DNA from: Frateuria_A sp035943815
GTDB lineage: Bacteria > Pseudomonadota > Gammaproteobacteria > Xanthomonadales > Rhodanobacteraceae
Assembly: GCF_035943815.1 (NCBI RefSeq)
Contig: NZ_DASZBU010000017.1
Span: 1-64,000 of the forward strand
Reading direction: 5' to 3'
DNA length: 64,000 nt
Position numbers and translations under genes: made by a program. Under the pieces are notes generated by a model. The model had not been told where the DNA came from and did not search any database. It worked only from the letters and a program-made list of their open reading frames with translations. Positions 32,760 through 42,640 of this stretch are shown here, piece by piece; position 1 is the stretch's first letter; each line of letters begins with the position of its first letter.

Positions 32760-33188
32760 TCAAGGGGCGGTATCGTCGACCGTCTCGATGCTGATGGCCC
32801 CGGTCAGCGTCTTGTGCACCGGGCACTTCCCGGCGACCTCGAACAGCTTCTGCTTCTGCTCGGCGGACAGGGCTGAGCCGGTGATGGCCACGCGCTTGCG
32901 GAACGCGTCGGTCATCTCGGGGCTGCCGGCCTCCATCCGCTTGTCGTGTTCGACTTCAACACTGACGTGCTCGAGGGGCCAGCCCATTTTCAGTGCGTAC
33001 CAGCGCACGGTCATGGCGGTACACGCGCCCAGCGCCGCCGTCAGCAGGTCGTATGGCGAGGGGCCGAAGTCTGCGCCGCCTTGCGAGGCGGGTTCGTCGC
33101 CGATCAGTCGATGGCCCGACACCTCGATGGTCACGGCGAGCGGGCTGGCCTGGATGTCGGCCACCTTGGCCTGTGTCTTGCGAGCCAT
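32760..33188 (-). CDS. OsmC family peroxiredoxin-like protein
   Basis: This 142-residue OsmC/Ohr-superfamily protein has the two conserved Cys positions, in LGACTAMTVRWYALK and AGKCPVHKTLTGAI. The VRWYALKMGWPLEHVSVEVE helix is typical of the YhfA/OsmC group. Members reduce organic hydroperoxides or bind small thiol-reactive molecules. The start at 33188 (MARKTQAKV) has GAGGAG upstream. It is followed on the same strand by tadA. Confidence 0.8.
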   Translation of the reverse strand: MARKTQAKVADIQASPLAVTIEVSGHRLIGDEPASQGGADFGPSPYDLLTAALGACTAMTVRWYALKMGWPLEHVSVEVEHDKRMEAGSPEMTDAFRKRVAITGSALSAEQKQKLFEVAGKCPVHKTLTGAISIETVDDTAP

Positions 33189-33285
33189 CGGCTTGGGTCT
33201 CCTCATGGTGCTGGCGTAGCTCAAGCCCGCCGCAAGACTCCTGCGCCGGGCGGTGCGAAGGTTTGTGCGCAATGCCCGGTCGCGG

Positions 33286-33609
33286 TCAGCCGGCGTGCGG
33301 CTCCTCGCCTGGTGCCAGGGTCATTACCTCCTGCCATTGCGGATGCTTCTGGTAGCGGGTGCGGACGTACGAGCACAGCGGGATGATCCTGAACCCGTTG
33401 CTGCGCGCATCGGCAACCAGATAATCGACCAGCGCCGCGGCGACCCCGGTGCCGCGCAGGCTTTCGGGCGCGCCGGTGTGATCGGCGCTGATCAGTCCTG
33501 GGCCGCGATGGGTATAGGTCAGCTCGGCCTCGGCATCGATGCCGGCGATCCGGGCGGCATAGCGGCCGTGGCGAGGACCGTCCTGCTTGGTGATCGTGAT
33601 ATCGCTCAT
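33286..33609 (-). CDS. YjdJ-like GNAT family N-acetyltransferase
   Basis: This small 107-residue single-domain acetyltransferase belongs to the YjdJ/GTG1 subgroup. The acetyl-CoA loop is ADHTGAPESLRGTGVAAALV. The C-terminal RIIPLCSYVRTRYQKHPQW is the typical end, with the invariant CSYVR segment. The substrate is unknown. It starts with ATG at 33609 and lies about 70 bases downstream of the pirin gene on the same strand. Confidence 0.78.
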   Translation of the reverse strand: MSDITITKQDGPRHGRYAARIAGIDAEAELTYTHRGPGLISADHTGAPESLRGTGVAAALVDYLVADARSNGFRIIPLCSYVRTRYQKHPQWQEVMTLAPGEEPHAG

Positions 33610-33677
33610 CCGGGCTGCTCTCCTGCGGGTTGATCTGCAACCCTTGCGCGGCGCGCAAAGGCTTCACTCGGGCGGGC

Positions 33678-34547
33678 CTAGGCAGGCATGGGAATGAATT
33701 CGGCATCGTCGCCGGCGGGCAGCTTCATGCGCTGCTGCCGCCAATCCTCGGCGGCCTGTGCCAGCCGCTCTTTGGAGGACGATACGAAATTCCACAGCAG
33801 GAAACGCTCGCCGATCGGCTCGCCGCCCAGCGCCATCACCGTGGACGGCTGGCGCGCGGTGACGTCGATCGCCCCGCGCCCGGCCAGCACCGCCATCTGC
33901 CCGGCTTGCAACGTGGTGCCGTCGACGTCGACTTCGCCGCTCGCGCAATAGACCGCGCGCTCGGCGTAGGCGCCGGCGACATTGCGGCGCGCGCCGGCGT
34001 CCATCTCCCAGTGCTGGTAGAACAAGGGCGAATGGGTGCGCACCGCGGCCTTCATGCCGTCGGCCTCGCCCGCGATCAGCCGGCCGTGCACGCCGTCCTC
34101 GCGCCACTCCGGCAGGTCCGCGCCTTCGTGATGATGGAAGGCCGGCTTGCTCTCCTCGTCCGCCTCCGGCAGTGCGACCCAGGCCTGGATACCGTGCATC
34201 AGCGCGCCGTGGCTGCGGGCGTACTCGAGCCGCTCGCTATGCGTGACGCCGCTGCCGGCCACCATCCAGTTGACCTCGCCTGGGCGGATTTCCTGATGGA
34301 AGCCCATGCTGTCCCGGTGGGTGATCTGCCCGGAGTAGAGGTAGGTCACGGTCGACAGCCCGATGTGCGGATGCGGCCGCACGTCCAGCTCGCGCGGGAT
34401 GCCGGGCGCCAGCGAGAGCGGCCCCATGTGATCGAAGAAGATGAAGGGGCCGACCATGCGGCGCACCCGGAAGGGCAGCACCCGCCCGACCACGAAACCG
34501 CCGCCGAGATCGTGCGTGCGCCTGTCGATGATGCGTTCGATGGCCAT
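33678..34547 (-). CDS. Pirin family protein
   Basis: This 289-residue bicupin has the pirin N-domain metal motif DVRPHPHIGLSTVTYLYSGQ and later ligands in MVAGSGVTHSERL, with GGEPIGERFLLWNFVSSSKE in the C-domain. Bacterial pirins bind iron and can act as quercetinases or enzyme modulators; the exact role here is not known. The start ATG at 34547 follows an AGGAGAGG site. It is the first of two co-oriented genes, with the acetyltransferase downstream. Confidence 0.85.
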   Translation of the reverse strand: MAIERIIDRRTHDLGGGFVVGRVLPFRVRRMVGPFIFFDHMGPLSLAPGIPRELDVRPHPHIGLSTVTYLYSGQITHRDSMGFHQEIRPGEVNWMVAGSGVTHSERLEYARSHGALMHGIQAWVALPEADEESKPAFHHHEGADLPEWREDGVHGRLIAGEADGMKAAVRTHSPLFYQHWEMDAGARRNVAGAYAERAVYCASGEVDVDGTTLQAGQMAVLAGRGAIDVTARQPSTVMALGGEPIGERFLLWNFVSSSKERLAQAAEDWRQQRMKLPAGDDAEFIPMPA

Positions 34548-34621
34548 GTCGGCCTCTCCTTTGTCGGGACGGCCGCAGGTCAGGCCGTTCCCTGTCGCGT
34601 GTGGGGTCGGCGATCAGCGGG

Positions 34622-34770
34622 TCAGCTTAGCAGTGAGCCCGAGCGCCGGCAGGCATCTGGATCGTTGTCCTCGTTGGCCGAGCGTGCAGGAAACAGCGAA
34701 CGCACCATAAACCCGTCGCCAACCCAGCGGTGGTCCGGATTGTCGTGGCGTGTCGGACGGTCTTCATGGT
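34622..34770 (-). pseudogene. Possible remnant of a second pirin-like gene
   Basis: In the 425-base gap upstream of the pirin gene, one minus-strand frame reads PDHRWVGDGFMVRSLFPARS before ending at 34622. The WVGDGFxVRSLF segment resembles the N-terminus of another pirin subgroup. It has no good start, and the rest of the protein is missing. A 46-codon ORF in another frame (34627-34767) has a GGAGGG site but an unconvincing sequence. Nothing else is seen in the gap. Confidence 0.25.
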
Positions 34771-34973
34771 CGCCCTCCTTCGCCCGCGAGCACCGCGGAA
34801 CGACACTCACCATGGTGGCGGGGACATGGGGGCTAAAGACTGCACCTCGAAACAGTCCGTGCCGATGGCGGAACAATGCAGACGCGGCGGCGCCGATCGG
34901 CCCATGCCGGCCTGGCGGCACCGAGCGCTGCAGGTGCGTCGACCGCGCATCGCTGTGCCCGCGGGCGACCGTT

Positions 34974-35612
34974 TCAGTCTCGTCCGCTCAAGACCGCTTC
35001 GACCAGCGGCTTGGCCCAGTCGGGCGTTGCCGCGAAGGACTCTGCCGTGTCCGGGAAAAGGATCCTCCCCTGGTGCAGATCGAGCACCAGCACGGGGTCC
35101 GGAATCGGTTCACCAGGCAGGGCCTGCGCGCTGTTGTCGTACACCGTCAGCGACGACAGGCGCGGCAGCAGGGCGATCAGGTTCACGAGGGAGGATTCGT
35201 AGCGCTCGCGGATCTTGCCTTCGGGAATATCGTGTCCGCCCGCCGCCACGCGGGCTTTGACGCGGGCGATGTGCAGTTCCGGCGAAGCAAGGCCGCAGTA
35301 CCAGAGGGCGACGTCATGCGTGGCGGTTGCCGCTGCGATCTTCGCCGGGACGGTCCGGCCGCCCAGGGTGGTCTCGAAGGCATGGCTGGCGCCGTTCGCG
35401 AGAGCGTCGTCCAGGTATCGCATGCCCTCGTCCCAGGCGATCGCGTTGGCCTCTACCTGGCCACATCCAGTGGCCCGAGCGTACTCGCGCGCGAAGGTAT
35501 CCGGGTTGAACCAAGGCATCCCGGACACGTCGAGCAGATGCTGTCCGCCGATGGAACTCTTGCCGGCGCCATTCACGCCGGCCAACACGTAGAGAACGGG
35601 GCGCCCGCTCAA
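34974..35612 (-). CDS. Zeta-toxin-like P-loop kinase
   Basis: This 212-residue P-loop protein has Walker A in LYVLAGVNGAGKSSIGG and an ALANGASHAFETTLGGRTVP segment, which match the AAA_33/zeta-toxin kinase group. Zeta toxins phosphorylate UDP-N-acetylglucosamine and block wall synthesis. The gene overlaps an upstream Phd/YefM-like antitoxin gene by four bases (ATGA), the usual antitoxin-first order. The toxin role is inferred from family and context. Confidence 0.7.
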   Translation of the reverse strand: MSGRPVLYVLAGVNGAGKSSIGGQHLLDVSGMPWFNPDTFAREYARATGCGQVEANAIAWDEGMRYLDDALANGASHAFETTLGGRTVPAKIAAATATHDVALWYCGLASPELHIARVKARVAAGGHDIPEGKIRERYESSLVNLIALLPRLSSLTVYDNSAQALPGEPIPDPVLVLDLHQGRILFPDTAESFAATPDWAKPLVEAVLSGRD

Positions 35613-35965
35613 TACGTCTTACCTGCCTTGACCTTGCCGCGCAGCTTCACGGGCGTCCTCGCGGCGTCAAGCAGCCTGGCTTCCGCCGCCGGCTCCCTCA
35701 GCGCTTCCAGCCGTTTGTCGAAACGCTTGCGCAGCGCTTCCAGCGTCGTCTGGTCCCGGCCCTTGGCCTCTTCCAGCGCCTGGACGATCGCTTCGTACTC
35801 GCTCGCCGACAGGATGACGGCTTCGGGCGCATCGTGATGGGTCACCACGACACGGCCGCTCTTCTGGACATCGCGCATCACGCCGCGCCAGCCGAGCTTC
35901 TTCACGTCCGACGCCGGGGTCTTGTGCAGCGAACCGATCGCATCGAGTTTCAGGGCAAAGGACAT
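35609..35965 (-). CDS. Phd/YefM-like antitoxin
   Basis: This 118-residue protein has an N-terminal Phd/YefM-like DNA-binding fold (WRGVMRDVQKSGRVVVTHHD, then APEAVILSASEYEAIVQALE) and a charged C-terminal tail that would bind the toxin. The start at 35965 (MSFALKLD) is preferred to a longer form. It overlaps the zeta-like toxin gene. A palindrome 32 bases upstream of the start is a likely operator for autorepression. Pairing a Phd-type antitoxin with a zeta-like kinase is a hybrid arrangement. Confidence 0.65.
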   Translation of the reverse strand: MSFALKLDAIGSLHKTPASDVKKLGWRGVMRDVQKSGRVVVTHHDAPEAVILSASEYEAIVQALEEAKGRDQTTLEALRKRFDKRLEALREPAAEARLLDAARTPVKLRGKVKAGKTY

Positions 35966-35996
35966 GGGATCTCCCGCATCAGTCACGTGCCCATAG

Positions 35997-36011
35997 TACC
36001 CAAAATGGGTA
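35997..36011. promoter_or_regulatory. Palindromic operator upstream of the toxin-antitoxin pair
   Basis: TACCCA-AAA-TGGGTA is a perfect six-base-arm inverted repeat just upstream of the antitoxin start. It is followed by two direct copies of AATTGGCC (36012-36028). The AT-rich, symmetrical sequence stands out from its GC-rich surroundings and fits autoregulation by the Phd-like protein. Confidence 0.5.
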
Positions 36012-36144
36012 AATTGGCCAAATTGGCCTTTCAGTCACCCCGCCCACGGAGCATGGGCTCGCTCCGACCATTCCGCAGACCTCCTCATCGAAGCGCAGAG
36101 GGCACAAAGGCTAGATGCCTACGAGCCCCCTACACCGCCCGGCC

Positions 36145-37725
<1,581 letters not shown>

Positions 37726-37746
37726 GCCGGCTCGGCCTTATTGGCT

Positions 37747-37890
37747 CCCTCTCCCCCGGCGCAGCCGGGGGAGAGGGCTGGGGAGAGGGGAGGCTTTCAG
37801 TGGGCGACAGGGGAGAGGGAAAGCAGAAGCAGAGCGAAAGGCCTCCCCCTCCCCCAACCCTCTCCCTCGGGCTGCGCCCGAGGGAGAGGG
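37747..37890. repeat. Nested CCCTCTCC-type hairpin element between guaB and guaA
   Basis: Two perfect stem-loops, with 14-base arms at 37747-37760/37764-37777 and 15-base arms at 37858-37872/37876-37890, flank a further complementary pair (GGGGAGGCTTTC and GAAAGGCCTCCCC). The whole 144-base unit can fold on itself. Similar CCCTCTCC...GGAGAGGG units are common intergenic repeats in GC-rich Proteobacteria. It may attenuate or stabilise the guaBA message. Confidence 0.6.
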
Positions 37891-37905
37891 CTTTGAAGCA
37901 AACGA

Positions 37906-39363
37906 TCAGGAGTTGAGCCGGTAATTCGGCGCTTCCTTGGTGATCTGGATGTCGTGCGGGTGCGCCTCGGTCACGCCGGCCGAGGTCACCTTCACGAACT
38001 GCGCCTTGTGGCGCACGTCCTCGACCGTGGCGGCGCCCAGGTAGCCCATCGAGGCGCGCAGGCCGCCGATCAGCTGGTGGATGATGTTGCGCAGGGGACC
38101 GCGGTACGGCACGCGGCCTTCGATGCCTTCGGGCACCAGCTTGTCGGCGTCGGCTTCGTCCTGGAAATAGCGGTCCTTGGAACCAAGCGCCATCGCGCCC
38201 AGCGAGCCCATGCCGCGGTAGCTCTTGTAGGAGCGGCCCTGGAACAGCTCGACCTCGCCCGGCGACTCCTCGGTGCCGGCGAACATCGAGCCCAGCATCA
38301 CGGCGGACGCGCCGGCGGCCAGCGCCTTGGGGATGTCGCCCGAATAGCGGATGCCGCCGTCGGCGATCAGCGGGATCTCGTCCTTCAGCGCCGTGGCGAC
38401 CAGGTCGATCGCGGTGATCTGCGGCACGCCGACGCCGGCGACCACGCGGGTGGTGCAGATCGAACCTGGACCCACACCGACCTTGACCGCGTCCACGCCG
38501 GCGTCGAGCAGCGCACGCGCCGCCTCGCCGGTGACGATGTTGCCGGCGATCACCTGCACCTGCGGGTAGCGCTTCTTGACCCAGCCGGCGCGCTCGATCA
38601 CGCCCTGCGAATGGCCATGTGCGGTATCGACCACCAGCACGTCCACGCCGGCGTCGACCAGCGCCTCGACGCGCTGCTCGGTATCGCCGCCCACGCCGAC
38701 CGCGGCGCCGACCAGCAGGCGCTCGTGCGAGTCCTTGGCGGCATGCGGGTTGTCGCGCGCCTTCTGGATGTCCTTGACGGTGATCAGGCCGCGCAGCTGG
38801 AAGTCGTCGTTGACCACCAGCACCTTCTCGATGCGGAACTTGTGCAGCAGCTGCAGCACTTCGTCCTGGCTGGCGCCTTCGCGCACGGTCACCAGCTTGT
38901 CCTGGCGCGTCATGATGTTGCGCACCGGGTCTTCCAGCTTGCGCTCGAAGCGCAGGTCGCGGCTGGTGACGATGCCGACCAGCTTCTCGCCATCGACCAC
39001 CGGCACGCCGGAGATGTTGTGCGCGCGGGTCAGCTGCAGCACTTCGCGGATCGAGGTGTTGGGGCCCACGCTGATCGGGCTGCGGATCACGCCGGCCTCG
39101 AACTTCTTGACCAGCCGTACTTCGGCAGCCTGGCGCTCGGCGGTCATGTTCTTGTGGATGATGCCGATGCCTCCTTGCTGGGCCATGGTGATGGCCAGCC
39201 GCGCCTCGGTCACCGTGTCCATCGCTGCGGACACGATCGGAATGTTCAGGCGCAGGTTGCGGGTGAGCCGGGTGGAGGTGTCGACGTCGCGGGGAAGGAC
39301 GGCCGAATGGGCCGGGACGAGGTACACGTCGTCGTAGGTCAGAGCCTCGGCGAGGATGCGCAT
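37906..39363 (-). CDS. guaB: Inosine-5'-monophosphate dehydrogenase
   Basis: GuaB oxidises IMP to XMP, the committed step of guanine nucleotide synthesis. The 485-residue protein has the IMPDH barrel split by two CBS domains (about residues 90-205; ISGVPVVDGEKLVGIVTSRD), the active-site Cys in GPGSICTTRVVAGVG, the phosphate loop in LIADGGIRYSGD, and the mobile flap near SYRGMGSLGAM. It is full length. It precedes guaA on the same strand, the usual guaBA order. Confidence 0.95.
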   Translation of the reverse strand: MRILAEALTYDDVYLVPAHSAVLPRDVDTSTRLTRNLRLNIPIVSAAMDTVTEARLAITMAQQGGIGIIHKNMTAERQAAEVRLVKKFEAGVIRSPISVGPNTSIREVLQLTRAHNISGVPVVDGEKLVGIVTSRDLRFERKLEDPVRNIMTRQDKLVTVREGASQDEVLQLLHKFRIEKVLVVNDDFQLRGLITVKDIQKARDNPHAAKDSHERLLVGAAVGVGGDTEQRVEALVDAGVDVLVVDTAHGHSQGVIERAGWVKKRYPQVQVIAGNIVTGEAARALLDAGVDAVKVGVGPGSICTTRVVAGVGVPQITAIDLVATALKDEIPLIADGGIRYSGDIPKALAAGASAVMLGSMFAGTEESPGEVELFQGRSYKSYRGMGSLGAMALGSKDRYFQDEADADKLVPEGIEGRVPYRGPLRNIIHQLIGGLRASMGYLGAATVEDVRHKAQFVKVTSAGVTEAHPHDIQITKEAPNYRLNS

Positions 39364-39390
39364 GCGGGTGGGTCTCGCTGCAAAGATGGG

Positions 39391-39396
39391 ATTATA
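39391..39396 (-). promoter_or_regulatory. -10 element of the guaB promoter
   Basis: On the minus strand the sequence TGCGTATAATCCC gives a consensus TATAAT with an upstream TGCG resembling an extended -10. It is placed about 28 bases before the guaB start. No good -35 is seen at the expected distance. Confidence 0.45.
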
Positions 39397-39563
39397 CGCA
39401 AGGAGACGAAGGAGCGCGAGAAGAGCGAGAGGCGGGGAATGGGGGATTGGTAGCGAGGGCGCAGGGACACGGCCTCAATGTCGCGGAAGGCCGCCCGCCT
39501 CGTCGATCGCTTCGGTGCAGACAGCCGGGCTTGATATCGGATCTCCGTTTCCCGAAAAAAAGC

Positions 39564-40412
39564 CTAACGCGCCTCCGCCGCCTCCAGCGTGTTCTCGATC
39601 AGCGTCGCCACCGTCATCGGCCCCACCCCGCCGGGCACCGGCGTGATCCAGCTGGCGCGCTCGGCCGCCGGATCAAATTCGACATCTCCGACCAGCCGCC
39701 CGTCATCGAGCCGGTTGATACCCACGTCGATCACCACCGCCCCCGGCTTGATCCACTCGCCCCTCACCAGGCCGGGCTTGCCGACCGCGACGATGACGAT
39801 GTCGGCCTGCCTCACGAAGCCCTCCAGTCCGCGCGTGAAGCGGTGGCAGCAGGTGGTGGTGCAGCCGGCGATCAGCAGTTCCAGCGCCAGCGGGCGGCCG
39901 ACGTGGTTGGACACGCCCACCACCACCGCATGCTGGCCACGCACCGGGCGATCGGTGTGCCCGAGCAGGGTCATCACGCCCTTGGGTGTGCACGGGCGCA
40001 AGCCGAACCGGCGCAGCGCCAGCCGGCCCACATTCACCGCCTGGAATCCGTCGACGTCCTTGCCGGCATCGATGCGGTCGACCAGCGCGTCCTCGTCGAT
40101 GTGCGGCGGCAGCGGCGACTGCACCAGGATGCCGTGCACGGCCGGGTCCGCATTGAGCCGGTCGATCAGCGCGAACAGCTCCTCCTGCGTGGTGCTCGCC
40201 GGCAGGTCGTAGTCGAACGAGCGGAAACCGACCTGGTGGCAGGCCTTGCGCTTGTTGCGCACGTACACGGACGAAGCCGCATCGTCGCCCACCAGCACCA
40301 CCGCCAGGCCCGGCTCCGGCAGGCCCTGCGCCCTGCGTTCGGCCACTCGGCGCCCTACCCGCTCCAGCAGTTCCTGCGCGATGCGCTTGCCGTCCAGGAT
40401 GCGTGCGGTCAT
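39564..40412 (-). CDS. folD: Bifunctional methylenetetrahydrofolate dehydrogenase/cyclohydrolase
   Basis: FolD interconverts methylene-, methenyl- and formyl-tetrahydrofolate. The 282-residue protein has the catalytic segment VYVRNKRKACHQVGF with the conserved Tyr and Lys, HGILVQSPLPPHID, the NADP-binding VVVGVSNHVGRPLALELL and the C-terminal TPVPGGVGPMTVATLIENT. The VVVGVSNHVGRP segment replaces the more usual GRSxxVG with GVSNHVG, a common variant. The start at 40412 (MTARILDGKR) is favoured by homology. Confidence 0.92.
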   Translation of the reverse strand: MTARILDGKRIAQELLERVGRRVAERRAQGLPEPGLAVVLVGDDAASSVYVRNKRKACHQVGFRSFDYDLPASTTQEELFALIDRLNADPAVHGILVQSPLPPHIDEDALVDRIDAGKDVDGFQAVNVGRLALRRFGLRPCTPKGVMTLLGHTDRPVRGQHAVVVGVSNHVGRPLALELLIAGCTTTCCHRFTRGLEGFVRQADIVIVAVGKPGLVRGEWIKPGAVVIDVGINRLDDGRLVGDVEFDPAAERASWITPVPGGVGPMTVATLIENTLEAAEAR

Positions 40413-40481
40413 GGATGCCTGCCTGCTCTGCAAAGACACTTATTATCCCGGCGCCGTCCCATGCGCACAAACGGAACCGCC

Positions 40482-41042
40482 ATGCCCGTCCCGCTCGACC
40501 TGGAACTCGCCGAAGAGGCGCTGCTCCTGCGCGCCTGGCGCACGGAGGATGCGACCGCCCTGCACGAGGCCGTGCGCGAGTCGCTGGCGGGCATCGGGCG
40601 CTGGCTGCCCTGGTGCCACGCCGGCTACGACCTGGACGAGGCGCAGGCCTGGATACGGCACTGCCGCGAGCGCTGGGTGGCACAGGAGCAGTTCGCCTTC
40701 GGCGTATTCGAGCAGGACACCGGCGCCCTGCTCGGCAGCGCGGGGTTGAACCAGCGCAACCATGTGCATCGCAGCGCCAACATGGGCTACTGGGTGCGCC
40801 AGTCGCGGCTGGGCCGGGGCATTGCCTCGCACGCGACGAGGCTGGCCGCGCGCTTCGGGTTCGACACGCTCGGGCTGGTCCGCATCGAGATCGTTGCCTT
40901 GCCGGACAACCGCGCCAGCCGCCGCACGGCCGAGCGGGCGGGTGCGCGGTTCGAAGGCATCGCACGGCATCGTTTGTGGATGCGCGAGGAGGCCAGGGAT
41001 GGCGCGGTGTATGCGCTGGTGCCGGCGGACCTGGAATCGTAG
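40482..41042 (+). CDS. RimJ/RimL-type GNAT N-acetyltransferase
   Basis: This 186-residue acetyltransferase of the ribosomal-protein N-acetyltransferase type reads LRAWRTEDATALHEAVRESL and FGVFEQDTGALLGSAGLNQR. The acetyl-CoA region is ANMGYWVRQSRLGRGIASHA, and RIEIVALPDNRASRRTAERA closes the fold. It is divergent from folD, sharing the AT-richer 70-base gap. An alternative ATG lies at 40461. The substrate could be a ribosomal protein or a small amine; the sequence does not tell. Confidence 0.8.
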   Translation: MPVPLDLELAEEALLLRAWRTEDATALHEAVRESLAGIGRWLPWCHAGYDLDEAQAWIRHCRERWVAQEQFAFGVFEQDTGALLGSAGLNQRNHVHRSANMGYWVRQSRLGRGIASHATRLAARFGFDTLGLVRIEIVALPDNRASRRTAERAGARFEGIARHRLWMREEARDGAVYALVPADLES

Positions 41043-41214
41043 CCGCCGGGGCAGCCCCAACCCGGGAGGTCGCCCATACGGGCGCGTGCCTGGAACGCAG
41101 GCCAAACGCGCCTGCGGCTATCCGGCGAACGCGAAACCCGCCATCGGGGAAGAAAGTCCACCGAGGCGGGAAGGAGGCCAGAGAAGCAACCGCGAGCAGC
41201 CGTGCGTGCCCGCC

Positions 41215-42615
41215 CTACTTCTTGCGCCGCTTCATCTCGCGGATCATGCGCTGGCGCTTGCGCTGCTGGCCCTCGGTGAGAACGTTCTTGCGCCCGGCGA
41301 AGGGGTTGTCGCCATCGCGGAAGTCGATGCGGACCGGCGTGCCTTCCAGGCGATAGCGCTTGCGGAAGAAGTTCTCGAGGTAACGTCGGTAGGCCGGCGC
41401 GATGTGCTTGGTGCGGCTGCCGTGGATGACGATGGTCGGCGGGTTGGAGCCGCCCGGGTGGGCAAAGCGCAGCTTGGGTGCATGGCCGCGCACCAGCGGC
41501 GGCTGGTAGGCCTCGTAGGCCTTCTCCAGCGTGCGCGTGAGGTCCGCCGAAGCCAGTTCGTGGGTGGCCGAGGCATGCGCGCGCACCACCGCGCGCATCA
41601 GCTCGCGCAGGCCCGAACCATGCAGCGCCGAGATGAACACGGTCTTGGCCCAGTCGACGAACACCAGCTTGCGCTCGAGCGTGCGCTGGCACTGTTCGCG
41701 CTGGTAGGCATCCATGCCGTCCCACTTGTTGACGGCGATGACCAGCGCCCGCCCCTCGTCCAGCGCGTGGCCGATCAGGCTCAGGTCCTGGTCGGCGAGG
41801 TTCTCGCGCGCGTCGATCATCAACACCACGACCTGGCTCGCGGCCATCGATTGCAGCGTCTTGATGACGCTGAACTTCTCCACGCCCTCCTCCACGCGCG
41901 CCTTGCGGCGCACGCCGGCGGTGTCGATCAGCGTATAGCGCTTGCCGTCGCGCTCCAGCGGCACGCGGATGGGGTCGCGCGTGGTGCCGGCGACGTCCGA
42001 TACGATCAAGCGGTTCTCGCCGAGCAGGCGGTTGATCAGGGTGGACTTGCCGGCATTCGGGCGACCGACGATGGCGACGCGGATGCTGTCGTCCGCGACG
42101 TGCGCCTGGGGTTCGTCCTCGTCGGGCGGCAGCAAGGGCAACGCCGCGGCCACCAGGTCCTCGGTGCCACGGTTGTGCGCGGCCGAAAGCGGCAGCGTGG
42201 CGGCCAGCCCGAGCCGGGCGAACTCGGCCAGCGCATGCTCTACGTCGAGCCCGTCGGTCTTGTTGACCGCCAGCAGGATCGGCTTGCCGCTGCGGCGAAG
42301 CTCGCCGAGGATGCCCTGATCCTGCGGTAGCAGGCCGTCGCGGGCATCGACCACGAACACCAGCAGTTGCGCTTCATCGATAGCCAGGCGCACCTGTTGC
42401 GCAGTCAATGCGTCGAGGCCTTCTTCGAGGCCGGACAGGCCGCCGGTATCGACCACCACGAACGGGCGCGCACCGAGATGGCACACGCCGTAGTGGCGGT
42501 CGCGGGTGACGCCCGGCATGTCGGCCACCAGGGCGTCACGGCTGCGCGTCAGCGCGTTGAAGAGGGTCGATTTACCGACGTTGGGACGACCGACCAGGGC
42601 GACGACGGGCAGCAT
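41215..42615 (-). CDS. der: Ribosome-assembly GTPase Der (EngA)
   Basis: This essential double GTPase acts in 50S subunit assembly. The 466-residue protein has two G domains: the first with VGRPNVGKSTLFNAL, DTGGL and NKTD, the second with VGRPNAGKSTLINRL, DTAGVRRK and NKWDG. A C-terminal KH-like domain follows (VRIDFRDGDNPFAG) with a very basic end. The order of domains and the length are normal. It is the last gene of the ndk-to-der minus-strand block, 25 bases after bamB. Confidence 0.95.
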   Translation of the reverse strand: MLPVVALVGRPNVGKSTLFNALTRSRDALVADMPGVTRDRHYGVCHLGARPFVVVDTGGLSGLEEGLDALTAQQVRLAIDEAQLLVFVVDARDGLLPQDQGILGELRRSGKPILLAVNKTDGLDVEHALAEFARLGLAATLPLSAAHNRGTEDLVAAALPLLPPDEDEPQAHVADDSIRVAIVGRPNAGKSTLINRLLGENRLIVSDVAGTTRDPIRVPLERDGKRYTLIDTAGVRRKARVEEGVEKFSVIKTLQSMAASQVVVLMIDARENLADQDLSLIGHALDEGRALVIAVNKWDGMDAYQREQCQRTLERKLVFVDWAKTVFISALHGSGLRELMRAVVRAHASATHELASADLTRTLEKAYEAYQPPLVRGHAPKLRFAHPGGSNPPTIVIHGSRTKHIAPAYRRYLENFFRKRYRLEGTPVRIDFRDGDNPFAGRKNVLTEGQQRKRQRMIREMKRRKK

Positions 42616-42640
42616 GGTTCAACATGTTCCTTGCGGGCGA

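Noticed and set aside
34627..34767. A 46-codon minus-strand ORF with a GGAGGG site upstream
   Set aside because: The peptide is unconvincing and overlaps a better reading frame resembling a pirin remnant.
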